Of a stretch of DNA of 64,000 bases, positions 43,714-52,237 are shown piece after piece. Source of the stretch: JAFDVJ01 sp964487505 (GTDB lineage: Bacteria; Acidobacteriota; Blastocatellia; Pyrinomonadales; Pyrinomonadaceae); contig CAZARD010000001.1 in assembly GCA_964487505.1 (NCBI GenBank), positions 1 through 64,000 of the forward strand. The letters run 5' to 3'. Numbering within the stretch: position 1 is the stretch's first letter; each line of letters opens with the position of its first letter. The notes below the pieces were generated by a model. That model was not told the DNA's origin. It did no database searches and was given only the letters and a program-made list of their open reading frames with translations. A program made the position numbers and the translations under genes.

Positions 43714-44484
43714 TTATAATACGCGCGCTTCATTTCGGAGCTTCTCGACCAGTTCGATCGCGCCGGCCTTTGCGTCGCCGTTGCCGAGAATCTTGGTCTG
43801 TTTCGTCTTGAGCGGCAGATAGACGCGCTCGATGGTCTGGGTCGACCCGGCATCGGGGATCGCCGGCACTACCTCTTTGACCGGCTTCGACTTCGCCGCC
43901 ATGATCCCCTTGAGACTCGCGTAACGTATCTGCGAGATGCCGGACTGGATCGTCAATAGCGCCGGGGTCTGGTACGTAAACCACTGATACCAGCCGCTTT
44001 CGAGCTCCCGCTTGACGCGCAGTTCGGGATTCCCGCGGTCGACCTCGATGACCAGCGTCGCGTGCGGCACGCCGAGCAGCTCGGCGAGGATCACGCCCGT
44101 CTGCCCGTAGCTCGCGTCGTCCGACTGGAGCCCCGTGAAAACGAGATCGGCGTTCTCTTCCCTGATCGCGTCGGCAATGACGGTGGCGATCTGGAAAGGC
44201 GAAAGCTTGTTCGCCCCCTCGGACACGATATGGATCGCGCGGTCCGCGCCGCGCGCCAGAGCGTCCTTGATCACGTTCTTCGCCGAAGCCCCGCCCAGCG
44301 AGCAAACGATCACCTCGCCTCCGCCTTTGGCTTCCTTCATCCGCAGGGCCTCTTCAAGCGCGTAGCCGTCCGATTCATTGGTCTGGAGCGAGATATCGCT
44401 TTCATCGATCCATTTTCCGTCACCCGCGATGCGTAGGACCGCATCCTTGTTGGCGACCTGCTTCATCAAAACAACGATCTTCAT
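43714..44484 (-). CDS. etfB: electron transfer flavoprotein beta subunit
   Basis: 256 residues, the usual length. ETF beta binds AMP and forms a heterodimer with ETF alpha. Features include the start MKIVVLMKQVANKDAVLRI, SDGYALEEALRMKEAKGGGEVIVCSLG, DLVFTGLQSDDASYGQTGVILAELLGVPHATLV and a typical recognition-loop region near residues 190-200 (TIQSGISQIRYASLKGIMAAKSK). Unusually, etfA is not immediately downstream; it follows after a 1.75-kb secreted-protein gene with terminators on both sides, so the subunits are probably transcribed separately. Confidence 0.95.
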   Translation of the reverse strand: MKIVVLMKQVANKDAVLRIAGDGKWIDESDISLQTNESDGYALEEALRMKEAKGGGEVIVCSLGGASAKNVIKDALARGADRAIHIVSEGANKLSPFQIATVIADAIREENADLVFTGLQSDDASYGQTGVILAELLGVPHATLVIEVDRGNPELRVKRELESGWYQWFTYQTPALLTIQSGISQIRYASLKGIMAAKSKPVKEVVPAIPDAGSTQTIERVYLPLKTKQTKILGNGDAKAGAIELVEKLRNEARVL

Positions 44485-44576
44485 AAATTGGTCCTTTTGA
44501 AATTTGATTCGATAGATTCAATTCTAAATCCGCCGGCGAAAAATGCAAACTGAATGGCAGTTCATTCATCAAAATA

Positions 44577-44613
44577 CGGCATCCCGTCCGGGCGCGCCGG
44601 AGAGATGCCGTTG
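44577..44613 (-). terminator. probable terminator of fabF
   Basis: On the minus strand ACGGCATC returns as GATGCCGT around an inner GC-rich part (CTCCGG...CCGGAC), then TATTTTG follows. It starts about 6 nt after the fabF stop. Confidence 0.6.
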
Positions 44614-44618
44614 TTGTA

Positions 44619-45860
44619 CTAACCGTCGAAGCGCTTGAAGATCAGACAAGCGTTGGTCCCGCCGAAGCCAAAACTATTTGACAGGGCGTAATCGACGTGG
44701 GCCTCGCGGATCTTGTTCGGGACGTAATCGAGATCGCAGTCCGGATCCGGGGTCTCGTAGTTGATCGTCGGCGGAAGAATCCCGTTCTCGATCGCAAGGA
44801 CCGAAATGACGGCCTCGATGCCGCCCGCCGCGCCAAGCGCGTGTCCGGTCATCGACTTCGTCGAACTGACCGCGAGTTTGTACGCGTGATCGCCGAAGAC
44901 CTTTTTGATGGCGAGCGTCTCGAACTTGTCGTTGTAAGGCGTCGACGTGCCGTGGGCGTTGATGTAGCCGATCTGTTCCGGCGAGATTCCGGCGTCCTTG
45001 ATCGCGCGCTGCATGACGCGGATCGCGCCCGAACCGGTTTCGTCCGGCATCGTTACGTGAAACGCGTCGCCGCTCATTCCGTAACCGACGATCTCGGCGT
45101 AGATCTTCGCGCCGCGGGCCTTCGCGTGCTCAAGTTCCTCAAGGATCACGATCCCGGCACCTTCGCCGATGACGAAGCCGTCGCGATCGGCATCGAACGG
45201 CCGCGAAGCCTTTTGCGGGGCATCGTTGCGACGCGAAAGGGCGCGCATCGAATCGAAACCCGCGACCGACATCGGCGTGATGGCGCTTTCGGCACCGCCG
45301 CAGATCATCGCGTCCGCATCGCCGCGCTCGATGAGACGGAAACTGTCGCCGATCGCGTGGGCGCCCGCCGAACAGGCCGTCGCCGTCGCCGAATTCGGTC
45401 CTTTCGCCCCGTGCCTGATCGAAACATTGCCCGCCGCAAGATTGACGATCGCCGATACGATGAAGAATGGCGAAACGCGGCCCGGACCCGAGTTGAGCAG
45501 CTTTTCGTGCTCGCGCTCGATCGCCCAGAAGTCGCCGATGCCGGAACTGATGTATGTCCCGACCATCTCCGAGTTCGAATCGTCGATCACCAAACCGCTG
45601 TCCTTGACAGCTTCGTCCGAGGCCGCGATCGCAAAATGCGTGAACGCGCCCATTCTGCGTGCTTCCTTCTTCTCGAGGTAATTCTCGGCGTTGAAATCCT
45701 TGACCTCGCAGGCGAACTTGACGTCAAACTTCTCGGTGTCGAACTTGCGGATCATGTCCGCGCCGCTCCGGCCTTCCATCAGCGACGACCAGGTCGCGCC
45801 GACGTTGTTCCCGCAAGCGGTGACCAATCCGAGCCCCGTGACAACTACACGACGTTTCAT
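44619..45860 (-). CDS. fabF: beta-ketoacyl-ACP synthase II
   Basis: 413 residues. FabF elongates acyl chains by condensing acyl-ACP with malonyl-ACP. The thiolase-fold catalytic triad is visible: Cys in TATACSAGAHAIGDS, His in YINAHGTSTPYND and His in KSMTGHALGAAGGIEA, with the start RRVVVTGLGLVTACGNNV and the end SNSFGFGGTNACLIF. It is the last gene of the fab cluster. No clear Shine-Dalgarno precedes it, and the 91-nt spacer after acpP contains heptamer-like units (GGTCAAC, GAGTAAC, GATCAAC). Confidence 0.97.
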   Translation of the reverse strand: MKRRVVVTGLGLVTACGNNVGATWSSLMEGRSGADMIRKFDTEKFDVKFACEVKDFNAENYLEKKEARRMGAFTHFAIAASDEAVKDSGLVIDDSNSEMVGTYISSGIGDFWAIEREHEKLLNSGPGRVSPFFIVSAIVNLAAGNVSIRHGAKGPNSATATACSAGAHAIGDSFRLIERGDADAMICGGAESAITPMSVAGFDSMRALSRRNDAPQKASRPFDADRDGFVIGEGAGIVILEELEHAKARGAKIYAEIVGYGMSGDAFHVTMPDETGSGAIRVMQRAIKDAGISPEQIGYINAHGTSTPYNDKFETLAIKKVFGDHAYKLAVSSTKSMTGHALGAAGGIEAVISVLAIENGILPPTINYETPDPDCDLDYVPNKIREAHVDYALSNSFGFGGTNACLIFKRFDG

Positions 45861-45875
45861 AAAATTGGCAAAAAG

Positions 45876-45950
45876 TTAATCGTCAACCGCCGAACGCATC
45901 GAAGATCGGATGCGCCCAACGGTCAACGAGTAACGATCAACGATCGGCCG
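45876..45950. repeat. weak heptamer repeat between acpP and fabF
   Basis: GGTCAAC, GAGTAAC, GATCAAC, GATCGGC run with 7-nt period at about 45921-45948, and GTTAATC, GTCAACC lie near 45876. It is shorter and less regular than the other copies, so assignment to the same repeat class is tentative. Confidence 0.4.
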
Positions 45951-45951
45951 G

Positions 45952-46197
45952 TTAAGCCTGTTTGTGCTGTTCGACGTACGCGTAAGCGTCGCGGACCGCC
46001 TGGATCTTTTCGGCGTCCTCGTCCGGGATCTCGATATCGAACTCTTCCTCGAAACGCATCACGAGTTCAACGAGATCGAGCGAATCAGCTCCGAGATCCT
46101 CAATAAAACGAGCATTCTCGGTAACTTCCGCCTCATCAACACCAAGTTCGTCAACAATGATCTGTTTGATCTTATCTTGAATTTCTGACATATTCAC
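45952..46197 (-). CDS. acpP: acyl carrier protein
   Basis: 81 residues. Small acidic four-helix carrier of fatty-acid intermediates. The phosphopantetheine attachment Ser is in DLGADSLDLVELVMRFEEEFDIEIPDEDAEKI. The length and acidic composition are typical. It sits between fabD and fabF, where acpP commonly lies, but fabG, which often precedes it, is missing. GAGG lies 6 nt before the ATG, giving a good ribosome binding site. Confidence 0.97.
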   Translation of the reverse strand: MNMSEIQDKIKQIIVDELGVDEAEVTENARFIEDLGADSLDLVELVMRFEEEFDIEIPDEDAEKIQAVRDAYAYVEQHKQA

Positions 46198-46243
46198 TCC
46201 TCAAAAAAAATTTCAAAAGAACTAAAAACGCCTACCGGCGTCG

Positions 46244-47206
46244 CTAACCAATCAATTCCGAAAGACAACTCCGCAAACTCCCCTCAGTATCGGCGTTGAG
46301 GCACCTCGCGTCGCGGTTCACCTGGCGCACGAGACCCGAAAGAACCTTCCCGGCGCCGAGTTCAACAAAGGTCCCAACGCCCTCCGCGAGCAGCGATTCG
46401 ACGGACTGCGCCCATCGCACCGGCGACGAGACCTGCGCGATCAGCGCTTGCCGCGCCCGAACGCCGTGCGAGTTCGACTCCGCCGAGACGTTCTCGATCA
46501 GCGGATATCTCAGGTCCGCGAACTCAAGCGATTCGAGCACTTTCGCAAGACGTTCCTGCGCCGGAAGCATCAGCGCGCAATGGAACGGAGCCGAAACATT
46601 CAGTTTGATCGCCCTTTTCGCGCCGCGCTCTTTGAGAAGTTCGATCGCGCGGTCGATCGCATCGGCGTTTCCGGCGATCACGATCTGCGACGGCGAATTT
46701 ATGTTCGCGGGCGAGCACACCCCGCCCTCCGCAGCCTCCGCGCACGCCACTTCGACGGTTTCGAGCGGCAGACCGAGGATCGCGGCCATCGCGCCGACGC
46801 CGACCGGGACCGCCTCTTGCATGAACGTCCCGCGCAAACGCACGGTGCGTACGGCATCGGCGAAACTCATCCCGCCCGCGGCGACGAGCGCCGAATACTC
46901 TCCCAAGCTGTGACCGGCGACGAACGCCGGTTTCGGAGCGCCTTCGCTTTCGAACGCGCGGAACGCCGCCACCGAGGTCGTTAGGATCGCCGGCTGCGTG
47001 TTCGCCGTCAGCGCGAGTTCTTCTTCGGTGCCTGAAAAGCACATCGAGGAAAGCGAAAACCCGAGAGCGTCGTCCGCTTCTTCAAAAACCTCCCGGGCGG
47101 CGGCGAAGTTGTCGAAGAGGTCCTTTCCCATCCCGACCGACTGCGATCCCTGCCCCGGAAAAATGTACGCCAACTTTTTCGCTTGCTCGTTCAAAACCCT
47201 TCTCAA
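46244..47206 (-). CDS. fabD: malonyl-CoA:ACP transacylase
   Basis: About 320 residues. FabD transfers malonyl from CoA to ACP. Landmarks are LAYIFPGQGSQSVGMG, the nucleophile Ser in FVAGHSLGEYSALVAAGG, NINSPSQIVIAGN, and the catalytic His in SAPFHCALMLPA. The first codon of the frame is TTG at 47204-47206; a second TTG at 47192-47194 follows AGAAGG by only 3 nt. No ATG precedes the conserved start, so a TTG start is the best reading, exact position uncertain. A heptamer repeat lies directly upstream. Confidence 0.95.
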   Translation of the reverse strand: MRRVLNEQAKKLAYIFPGQGSQSVGMGKDLFDNFAAAREVFEEADDALGFSLSSMCFSGTEEELALTANTQPAILTTSVAAFRAFESEGAPKPAFVAGHSLGEYSALVAAGGMSFADAVRTVRLRGTFMQEAVPVGVGAMAAILGLPLETVEVACAEAAEGGVCSPANINSPSQIVIAGNADAIDRAIELLKERGAKRAIKLNVSAPFHCALMLPAQERLAKVLESLEFADLRYPLIENVSAESNSHGVRARQALIAQVSSPVRWAQSVESLLAEGVGTFVELGAGKVLSGLVRQVNRDARCLNADTEGSLRSCLSELIG

Positions 47207-47211
47207 AGTTC

Positions 47212-47336
47212 AGATTCAAGAACCGGATTCAAGATTCCAACATTCCACAATTCCAAGATTCCAGACTCCGATTCAAGATTCCAACATTCCAGGATTCCAC
47301 CCGAAATCCAAAATCCAAAATCCAAAATCTAAAATC
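47212..47336. repeat. heptamer repeat arrays between fabH and fabD
   Basis: Two types are joined. The left part has GATTCAA, GATTCCA, ACATTCCA, AGATTCCA units of 7-8 nt. The right part (47300-47336) has GAAATCC, AAAATCC, AAAATCC, AAAATCT, AAAATCG with exact 7-nt period. The right end runs into the fabH 3' end, where the last codons and stop are within the array. Confidence 0.8.
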
Positions 47337-48312
47337 GAATCACCGTTCCGCCCCACGTGACGCCGCCGCCAAAGGCCGTCAGCAGCACGAGGCTCCCTTC
47401 TTTGATCCGGCCCGATTCGAGACACTCGTCGAGCGCGATCGGGATCGAGGCCGACGACGTGTTGCCGTGGAACGCGATGTTTGAATAAACCTTCTCTTCC
47501 GGGACATTGAGCCGCGAGGCGACCGCGTCCGTGATCCGCTGGTTCGCCTGATGCGGGATCACGAGATCGACGTCATCGACCGTGAAACCGGCCTTCTCAA
47601 GCATCTCCGCCGAGATATCGGCCATTGAACGGACCGCGACCTTGAACAATTCATTGCCCTTCATCTTGAAGAAATGCAACCGATTGTCGATCGTATCGTG
47701 CGTCGTGCCGAGTTTCGTCCCGCCGCCCGGAGCGTAGAGTTGCTCCTCGTAGCGCCCGTCCGAGCGTATCTTTGTCGCCAGGATCCCCTTTCCCTCGGGT
47801 ACCGGCCCGAGCACCGCGGCCCCGGCGCCGTCACCGAAGATCACGCACGTCGAACGATCCGTGTAGTCCACGTACTTCGTCAGAACCTCGGCGCCGATCA
47901 CCAACGCATAGCGTATCTGACCGGTGCGGATCATCGATTCGACCATCGTGAGGCCGTAAAGGAATCCCGAACAGGCCGCGAAAACGTCCATCCCCGCCGC
48001 GTTCACCGCTCCGAGCTGTGCCTGGATCAGGGCGCCGGTCGACGGCATTATCTGATCGGGCGTCGTCGTCGCGCAGACGATGATTTCAATATCTTCGGGT
48101 TTCAGTCCGGCTCGATCGAGCGCGATCTGCGCGGCGCGAGTGCCGAACTGCGAAGTATATTCGTGCTCGGCGGCCTTGTGCCGCTGCTTGATGCCCGTCC
48201 GCGTGGTTATCCATTCATCGCTGGTCTCGACGATCTTCTCCAGATCGGCGTTCGTAAGAATGCCGTCCGGATAGGCGTGCCCCATGCCGATGATGCCTGC
48301 GTTATGTCCCAT
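47329..48312 (-). CDS. fabH: beta-ketoacyl-ACP synthase III
   Basis: 327 residues. FabH starts fatty-acid synthesis by condensing acetyl-CoA (or a branched primer) with malonyl-ACP. Catalytic residues are visible: Cys in VFAACSGFLYGLTM, His in LVIPHQANQRITDA and Asn in AFHGNTSSASIPIAL. The start GHNAGIIGMGHAYPDGILTN and end LTAFGGGVTWGGTVIRF are typical. plsX, which commonly sits between rpmF and fabH, is absent here; the spacer to rpmF is only 77 nt. Confidence 0.97.
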   Translation of the reverse strand: MGHNAGIIGMGHAYPDGILTNADLEKIVETSDEWITTRTGIKQRHKAAEHEYTSQFGTRAAQIALDRAGLKPEDIEIIVCATTTPDQIMPSTGALIQAQLGAVNAAGMDVFAACSGFLYGLTMVESMIRTGQIRYALVIGAEVLTKYVDYTDRSTCVIFGDGAGAAVLGPVPEGKGILATKIRSDGRYEEQLYAPGGGTKLGTTHDTIDNRLHFFKMKGNELFKVAVRSMADISAEMLEKAGFTVDDVDLVIPHQANQRITDAVASRLNVPEEKVYSNIAFHGNTSSASIPIALDECLESGRIKEGSLVLLTAFGGGVTWGGTVIRF

Positions 48313-48389
48313 TATGGATGCTGATCACGGTTTCCGAACTCCGGATCGGGTTCACCGACCACGGAGAGCGGATCGAGAATCGAAGGCAG

Positions 48390-48575
48390 TTACTCGGAAT
48401 CTTTGACGTCCAAGATCTGCCGTCCCTTGTAAGTACCGGTCTCGGCGTCGATCCGGTGCGGACGCTTCGGTTCCCCGCTGTCCTTGTCGATGTAATACTG
48501 CGGCACGCTCAGCGCGTCGTGCGCACGGCGCTGGCGCGTGCGCGACTTGGAATGTCTCCGTTTCGGATTTGGCAT
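48390..48575 (-). CDS. rpmF: 50S ribosomal protein L32
   Basis: 61 residues. It begins MPNPKRRHSKSRTRQRRAHD, as L32 does, from an ATG at 48573-48575 with AGAGGAA 4 nt upstream. A longer frame to 48641 overlaps the preceding gene and is not used. The zinc-binding Cys pairs present in some L32 proteins are missing, so this is the Cys-minus type. It follows the DUF177/YceD gene, the usual order. Confidence 0.95.
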   Translation of the reverse strand: MPNPKRRHSKSRTRQRRAHDALSVPQYYIDKDSGEPKRPHRIDAETGTYKGRQILDVKDSE

Positions 48576-48610
48576 AATATTCCTCTCAATAAACCGGTCG
48601 AGGCCGGATT

Positions 48611-49117
48611 CTAATACTTCAATTTCTTTAACTCCGCCCAACGCGGATCGGTTTCGCGTTCATCGCAGGCGCAGGCCCCGGCGTTCAGGTCCGCGCCGCA
48701 TTCCGCGCAAAGCCCCCGGCAATCGGGCCGGCAAAAGACCTGTTCGGGGATCGCCAACAAGATCTGCTCCCGAACTACGTCCAAAAGGTCGATCCTCTCG
48801 CCGTCGAACTCTGAGATGTCAAGGTCGGAATCCTCGAGTTCCGATTCCTGCGCCGTCGCGAAATCAACAGGCCTCACGAACACGTCGCGAAATCTGAGAT
48901 TCAGGGCGAATCGGGCCGGAGCCAGACACCGGTTGCAGTCACACTCGACCTCGCCGTTTATCTCGCCTTCCACGGCATAGGCGCGGCCTTCGCGCCGGAC
49001 GGCACCGACGACTCTCACCGGATCGGCGATCCGCGCCGCTTCATCGTCCAGATCCGGCGCCGCCGCAAAAGCAAACGGGATTTCGACCGGACCGGATTCA
49101 ACTATCTCAACAATCAT
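48611..49117 (-). CDS. yceD: DUF177/YceD family protein
   Basis: 168 residues. YceD proteins are associated with 23S rRNA accumulation and are nearly always encoded next to rpmF, as here (35 nt apart). The zinc-type Cys motifs are in EVECDCNRCL and in CRPDCRGLCAECGADLNAGACAC. A central acidic stretch (SELEDSDLDISEFDGERIDLLDVV) is typical. The start ATG at 49115-49117 gives a normal length. Confidence 0.93.
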   Translation of the reverse strand: MIVEIVESGPVEIPFAFAAAPDLDDEAARIADPVRVVGAVRREGRAYAVEGEINGEVECDCNRCLAPARFALNLRFRDVFVRPVDFATAQESELEDSDLDISEFDGERIDLLDVVREQILLAIPEQVFCRPDCRGLCAECGADLNAGACACDERETDPRWAELKKLKY

Positions 49118-49208
49118 CGTGCATTGCCAGGAATTTCAATCAACAGCGTGCGGAACGCAAAGGACTAATTATAGCCTCTGAGTACGAAGTGTCAAACTTG
49201 AAGCGCGT

Positions 49209-50291
49209 TCACGACGCGCCGTGTCCGCACCCGATCGCTTCCCGGTAACTCGCGAAACCGCGGTCCGCGAGGATCTCGCCGAGTCCGCGTACGAGGCGAC
49301 CGGCAAATCCGGGTCCGGAGTAGATGAACCCCGTGTACGCCTGGACGAGCGTCGCGCCGGCGGCAATCTTGTCGAATGCGTCGGACGCGTTGAAGATCCC
49401 GCCAACGCCGATGATCGGGAGTTTTCCTGAGGTCGAACGAAAGATACGCCCGATGACCTCGTTCGAACGCTGCCTCAGGGGCGCGCCGCTCAGCCCGCCC
49501 GCCTCATTCGGATCGCGCCCGAGACCGTCCCGCCCGATCGTCGTGTTCGTCGCGATGATCCCGGCAAGACCGAGATCGAGCGCGACTCCGGCGATCGTCT
49601 CGATCTCACCCGGAGAGAGATCGGGCGCGATCTTGACGAGCAGCGGTTTCGGCCCAAGTTCGCGGTTCGCGGCGACCAGTTCGGCAAGTAGCGTCTCGAG
49701 GCTTTCGGCGCGCTGGAGTTCGCGCAGATTCGGTGTGTTCGGACTCGAAACGTTGACCGCGACATAGTCGGCGGCATCGAAGACCGTCCGGAAGCAGTCG
49801 ATGTAGTTGCCGGTCGCGGCATCCAGCGGGACGTCCTTGTTCTTTCCTATGTTTACGCCAACGATGCACTTGTCACGCCTCGCCGCGAGCCGTCGGGCGA
49901 TCGCCACGGCACCGTCGTTGTTGAAACCAAAGCGGTTTATCAAGGCGAGGTCGGAGGGCAGTCGGAAGAGCCTCGGCTTCTCGTTTCCGGGCTGCGGCTT
50001 CATCGTCACGGTTCCGACCTCGACGAACCCGAATCCGATGGCCGCAAGTTGGTCCACGGCGATCGCGTTCTTGTCGAATCCCGCCGCGATGCCGAGCGGA
50101 TTGGGAAAATCGAGCCCGAACGCGCGGACGGGCCCAAACGGAAACTCGGAACGGAAGATGCGCGATGCCGCCCGACGGGCGAACCGCGATCCAAGCAGAT
50201 AATGCAGCGAGCCTATGCCGAGGTCGTGCGCCGTTTCGGGCGGGAACGCGAACAGCGCGGGGCGGACCAGTTTCTCGAAGAACTTCGGCAT
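49209..50291 (-). CDS. pyrD: dihydroorotate dehydrogenase (quinone), class 2
   Basis: About 360 residues from the ATG at 50289-50291. A membrane-associated flavoenzyme that oxidises dihydroorotate to orotate with quinone as acceptor, step four of UMP synthesis. Class 2 features: the N-terminal helical tail (FFEKLVRPALFAFPPETAHDLG), NPLGIAAGFDKNA, the catalytic Ser in VNVSSPNTPNLRELQ, LVKIAPDLS, IATNTTIGRDGL and PIIGVGGIFNASDA. A frame extends upstream to 50396 but overlaps the cupin gene. With this start only 4 nt separate it from the cupin stop. Confidence 0.95.
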   Translation of the reverse strand: MPKFFEKLVRPALFAFPPETAHDLGIGSLHYLLGSRFARRAASRIFRSEFPFGPVRAFGLDFPNPLGIAAGFDKNAIAVDQLAAIGFGFVEVGTVTMKPQPGNEKPRLFRLPSDLALINRFGFNNDGAVAIARRLAARRDKCIVGVNIGKNKDVPLDAATGNYIDCFRTVFDAADYVAVNVSSPNTPNLRELQRAESLETLLAELVAANRELGPKPLLVKIAPDLSPGEIETIAGVALDLGLAGIIATNTTIGRDGLGRDPNEAGGLSGAPLRQRSNEVIGRIFRSTSGKLPIIGVGGIFNASDAFDKIAAGATLVQAYTGFIYSGPGFAGRLVRGLGEILADRGFASYREAIGCGHGAS

Positions 50292-50295
50292 CCGT

Positions 50296-50613
50296 TCAGA
50301 AAAAGATCGCCCAGGTCGCAAAATCGGTCGAAGTGTTCTCAAACCGGTGGTAGGTCCCGGCCGGAACAAAGAAGGCATCGCCGCCGGCAAAATCAAAACG
50401 GTCGGGGCCGATCACGATCTCTCCCGTACCCCGGGCGATGAAATAAAATTCGTCCTCGTCGTGTTCCGTCTGACGATCGACGCCCCGCGGCGCGAAAAAA
50501 ACGAGCCTCACGCCGTCCTTTTCGAACGGCTCAAAGTCCCATACGCCGTCCGTCCATTTCTCGTTCGCCGGCATCGGCAGGAAATGCGACAGCTCATCGA
50601 CCGCAAACTTCAT
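50296..50613 (-). CDS. single-domain cupin protein
   Basis: 105 residues forming one RmlC-like beta barrel. Cupin motif 1 is in RQTEHDEDEFYFIARGTGEI and motif 2 in GGDAFFVPAGTYHRFEN, with metal-type His and Glu residues in both. The substrate is unknown. Its start overlaps the stop of the gene before (ATGA), and pyrD follows after 4 nt, so the three are translationally coupled. Confidence 0.88.
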   Translation of the reverse strand: MKFAVDELSHFLPMPANEKWTDGVWDFEPFEKDGVRLVFFAPRGVDRQTEHDEDEFYFIARGTGEIVIGPDRFDFAGGDAFFVPAGTYHRFENTSTDFATWAIFF

Positions 50614-50918
50614 AGCGGAAGTTTAGCTTTCAAGTAAGTGACAATCAATTTGCGCGCGACCGGCAAAGACTTTTCGACGAGGAATTCGGTGAGTTTCGCG
50701 GACACGACAATGGTTTTTCCGGTCAGTTTCAATGCCGGCGGAGCGACGACCAAAACCGTCTTACCGGCGATCTTTGCGGTTTCGCCGACGACGAGGAAGA
50801 TCACTTTCGCGGTCTTCTCGACGGTCGAGCTTTCATTTTTCTTCTGTGCGTGGACCGAGACAGCGGCGGCAAGCGCGAGCGTCGCGACCGAGATCGTTCG
50901 AAGGATGTATTGTTTCAT
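50610..50918 (-). CDS. small exported protein of unknown function
   Basis: About 102 residues from the ATG at 50916-50918. A signal peptide (YILRTISVATLALAAAVSVHAQ) is followed by a short charged part and a Lys/Val/Ala-rich amphipathic segment (AKVIFLVVGETAKIAGKTVLVVAPPALKLTGKTIVV) that could be membrane-active. I do not recognise it. The frame is open to 50981, but the later ATG gives the better signal peptide. Confidence 0.65.
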   Translation of the reverse strand: MKQYILRTISVATLALAAAVSVHAQKKNESSTVEKTAKVIFLVVGETAKIAGKTVLVVAPPALKLTGKTIVVSAKLTEFLVEKSLPVARKLIVTYLKAKLPL

Positions 50919-51035
50919 TTCGGAGAGCGTCAGGAGATTGCGGAGTGCGGGGGCAAAAACTAAAGGTTGCGGTACGCGCAACCTTTAGAATTATGCCAAA
51001 TTGCAGTATCCGATGGGAAGAACTTTTTCGCCCGC

Positions 51036-52031
51036 CTATTCAGCCGTCACGGCCGTTTTTTTTTCCGCCCCGGCCGATACGTATGTGAGCCACGGCGCAT
51101 TGTTCGGCGCCGGGCGCTCACCGCGAATGACCTCGAAGAAGCGTTCCTGGAGTTTCTTCGTGATCGGACCGCATTTTCCGGAGCCGACGGTGATCCGATC
51201 GACCGAACGGATCGGCGTGATCTCGGCCGCGGTCCCGGTGAAGAACAACTCGTCCGCGAGATAGAGCGCCGCCCGCTGGATATTGGTCTGCTTGACCGGA
51301 ATTCCCATTTCCTTCGCGATCTGGATCACCGAGTCGCGCGTGATCCCCGGCAAGATCGACGCGCCGAGCGGCGGCGTCAAAAGCATGCCGTTGTTGACGA
51401 GGAAAAGATTCTCGCCGGATCCTTCCGAAACATAGCCGCGGTCATCGAGCGCAATGCCCTCGCTGAATCCGCCGAGGATGGCTTCCATCTTGATGAGCTG
51501 CGAATTCATATAGTTCGCGCCCGCCTTGGCGACCGCCGGCAGAGAGTTCGTCGTGATCCGCGTCCAGCTCGAGACGCAAACATCGACTCCCGCGTCGAGC
51601 GCTTCCTCGCCGAGATACTTGCCCCAGTCCCAGGCCGCGATGAAGCACTGCACCGGATTCGGGAACGGGTTGACCCCGAATGCCGGCTTCTCCTCGTTCA
51701 GCCCGCGAAATACGATCGGACGCAGATAGCACGCCTCGAGTCCGCTGTCGCGGACCAGTTCGACCGCGGCATCGCAAAAGTCCTGTCGGTTGTATTTCAG
51801 GTCCATACGGTAGATCTTCGCGGAATTTACCAGGCGCTGCATATGCTCGGTAAGGCGAAAAACGGCCGTTCCGTTAGCCGTTTCGTATGCCCGGATTCCT
51901 TCGAAAACGCTCGACCCGTAATGGATCGCGTGTGTCATCACGTGGACGCGGGCGTCGTTCCAGTCGATGAATTCGCCGTCGCGCCACACTTTCGGCGCAA
52001 TCCTAAGAGTGTTCACATCTTTTGACGACAT
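51036..52031 (-). CDS. ilvE: branched-chain amino acid aminotransferase
   Basis: 331 residues. A class IV PLP enzyme that makes or degrades Leu, Ile and Val. Visible features are VWRDGEFIDWNDARVHVMTHAIHYGSSVFEGIRAY, the catalytic Lys in AVAKAGANYMNSQLIKMEA, the PLP pocket YVSEGSGENLFLV and ADELFFTGTAAEITPI. The start has GGGAG 9 nt upstream. No other branched-chain gene adjoins; its neighbours are a small exported protein and a secreted propeller protein. Confidence 0.95.
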   Translation of the reverse strand: MSSKDVNTLRIAPKVWRDGEFIDWNDARVHVMTHAIHYGSSVFEGIRAYETANGTAVFRLTEHMQRLVNSAKIYRMDLKYNRQDFCDAAVELVRDSGLEACYLRPIVFRGLNEEKPAFGVNPFPNPVQCFIAAWDWGKYLGEEALDAGVDVCVSSWTRITTNSLPAVAKAGANYMNSQLIKMEAILGGFSEGIALDDRGYVSEGSGENLFLVNNGMLLTPPLGASILPGITRDSVIQIAKEMGIPVKQTNIQRAALYLADELFFTGTAAEITPIRSVDRITVGSGKCGPITKKLQERFFEVIRGERPAPNNAPWLTYVSAGAEKKTAVTAE

Positions 52032-52189
52032 ATAAAATTGCTCCCTGGGATATGAATAGTTGAAGTCCTTTGCGGCCTGCGATCAATGCGGAAGACTTAT
52101 TGCAGACCACGTCTCCAGAATAGTATACGGAGCCGATTAAGGCAAGAAATGTGCCTGTCGGCGAATGAAACGCGATGCGTCCCGGAACC

Positions 52190-52222
52190 AGAAAAAAGGC
52201 CCCGCGGAGAGTCGCGGGGCCG
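52190..52222 (-). terminator. Rho-independent terminator of the propeller protein gene
   Basis: GGCCCCGCGA and TCCGCGGGGCC form a stem on the minus strand, followed by TTTTTTC. It lies 16 nt past the stop at 52238. Confidence 0.88.
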
Positions 52223-52237
52223 AAGATCCGGAGAAAA

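Noticed and set aside
44697..46106. 469-codon rightward frame across fabF
   Set aside because: It is the antisense shadow of fabF and its upstream spacer, Arg/Asp-rich without motifs.
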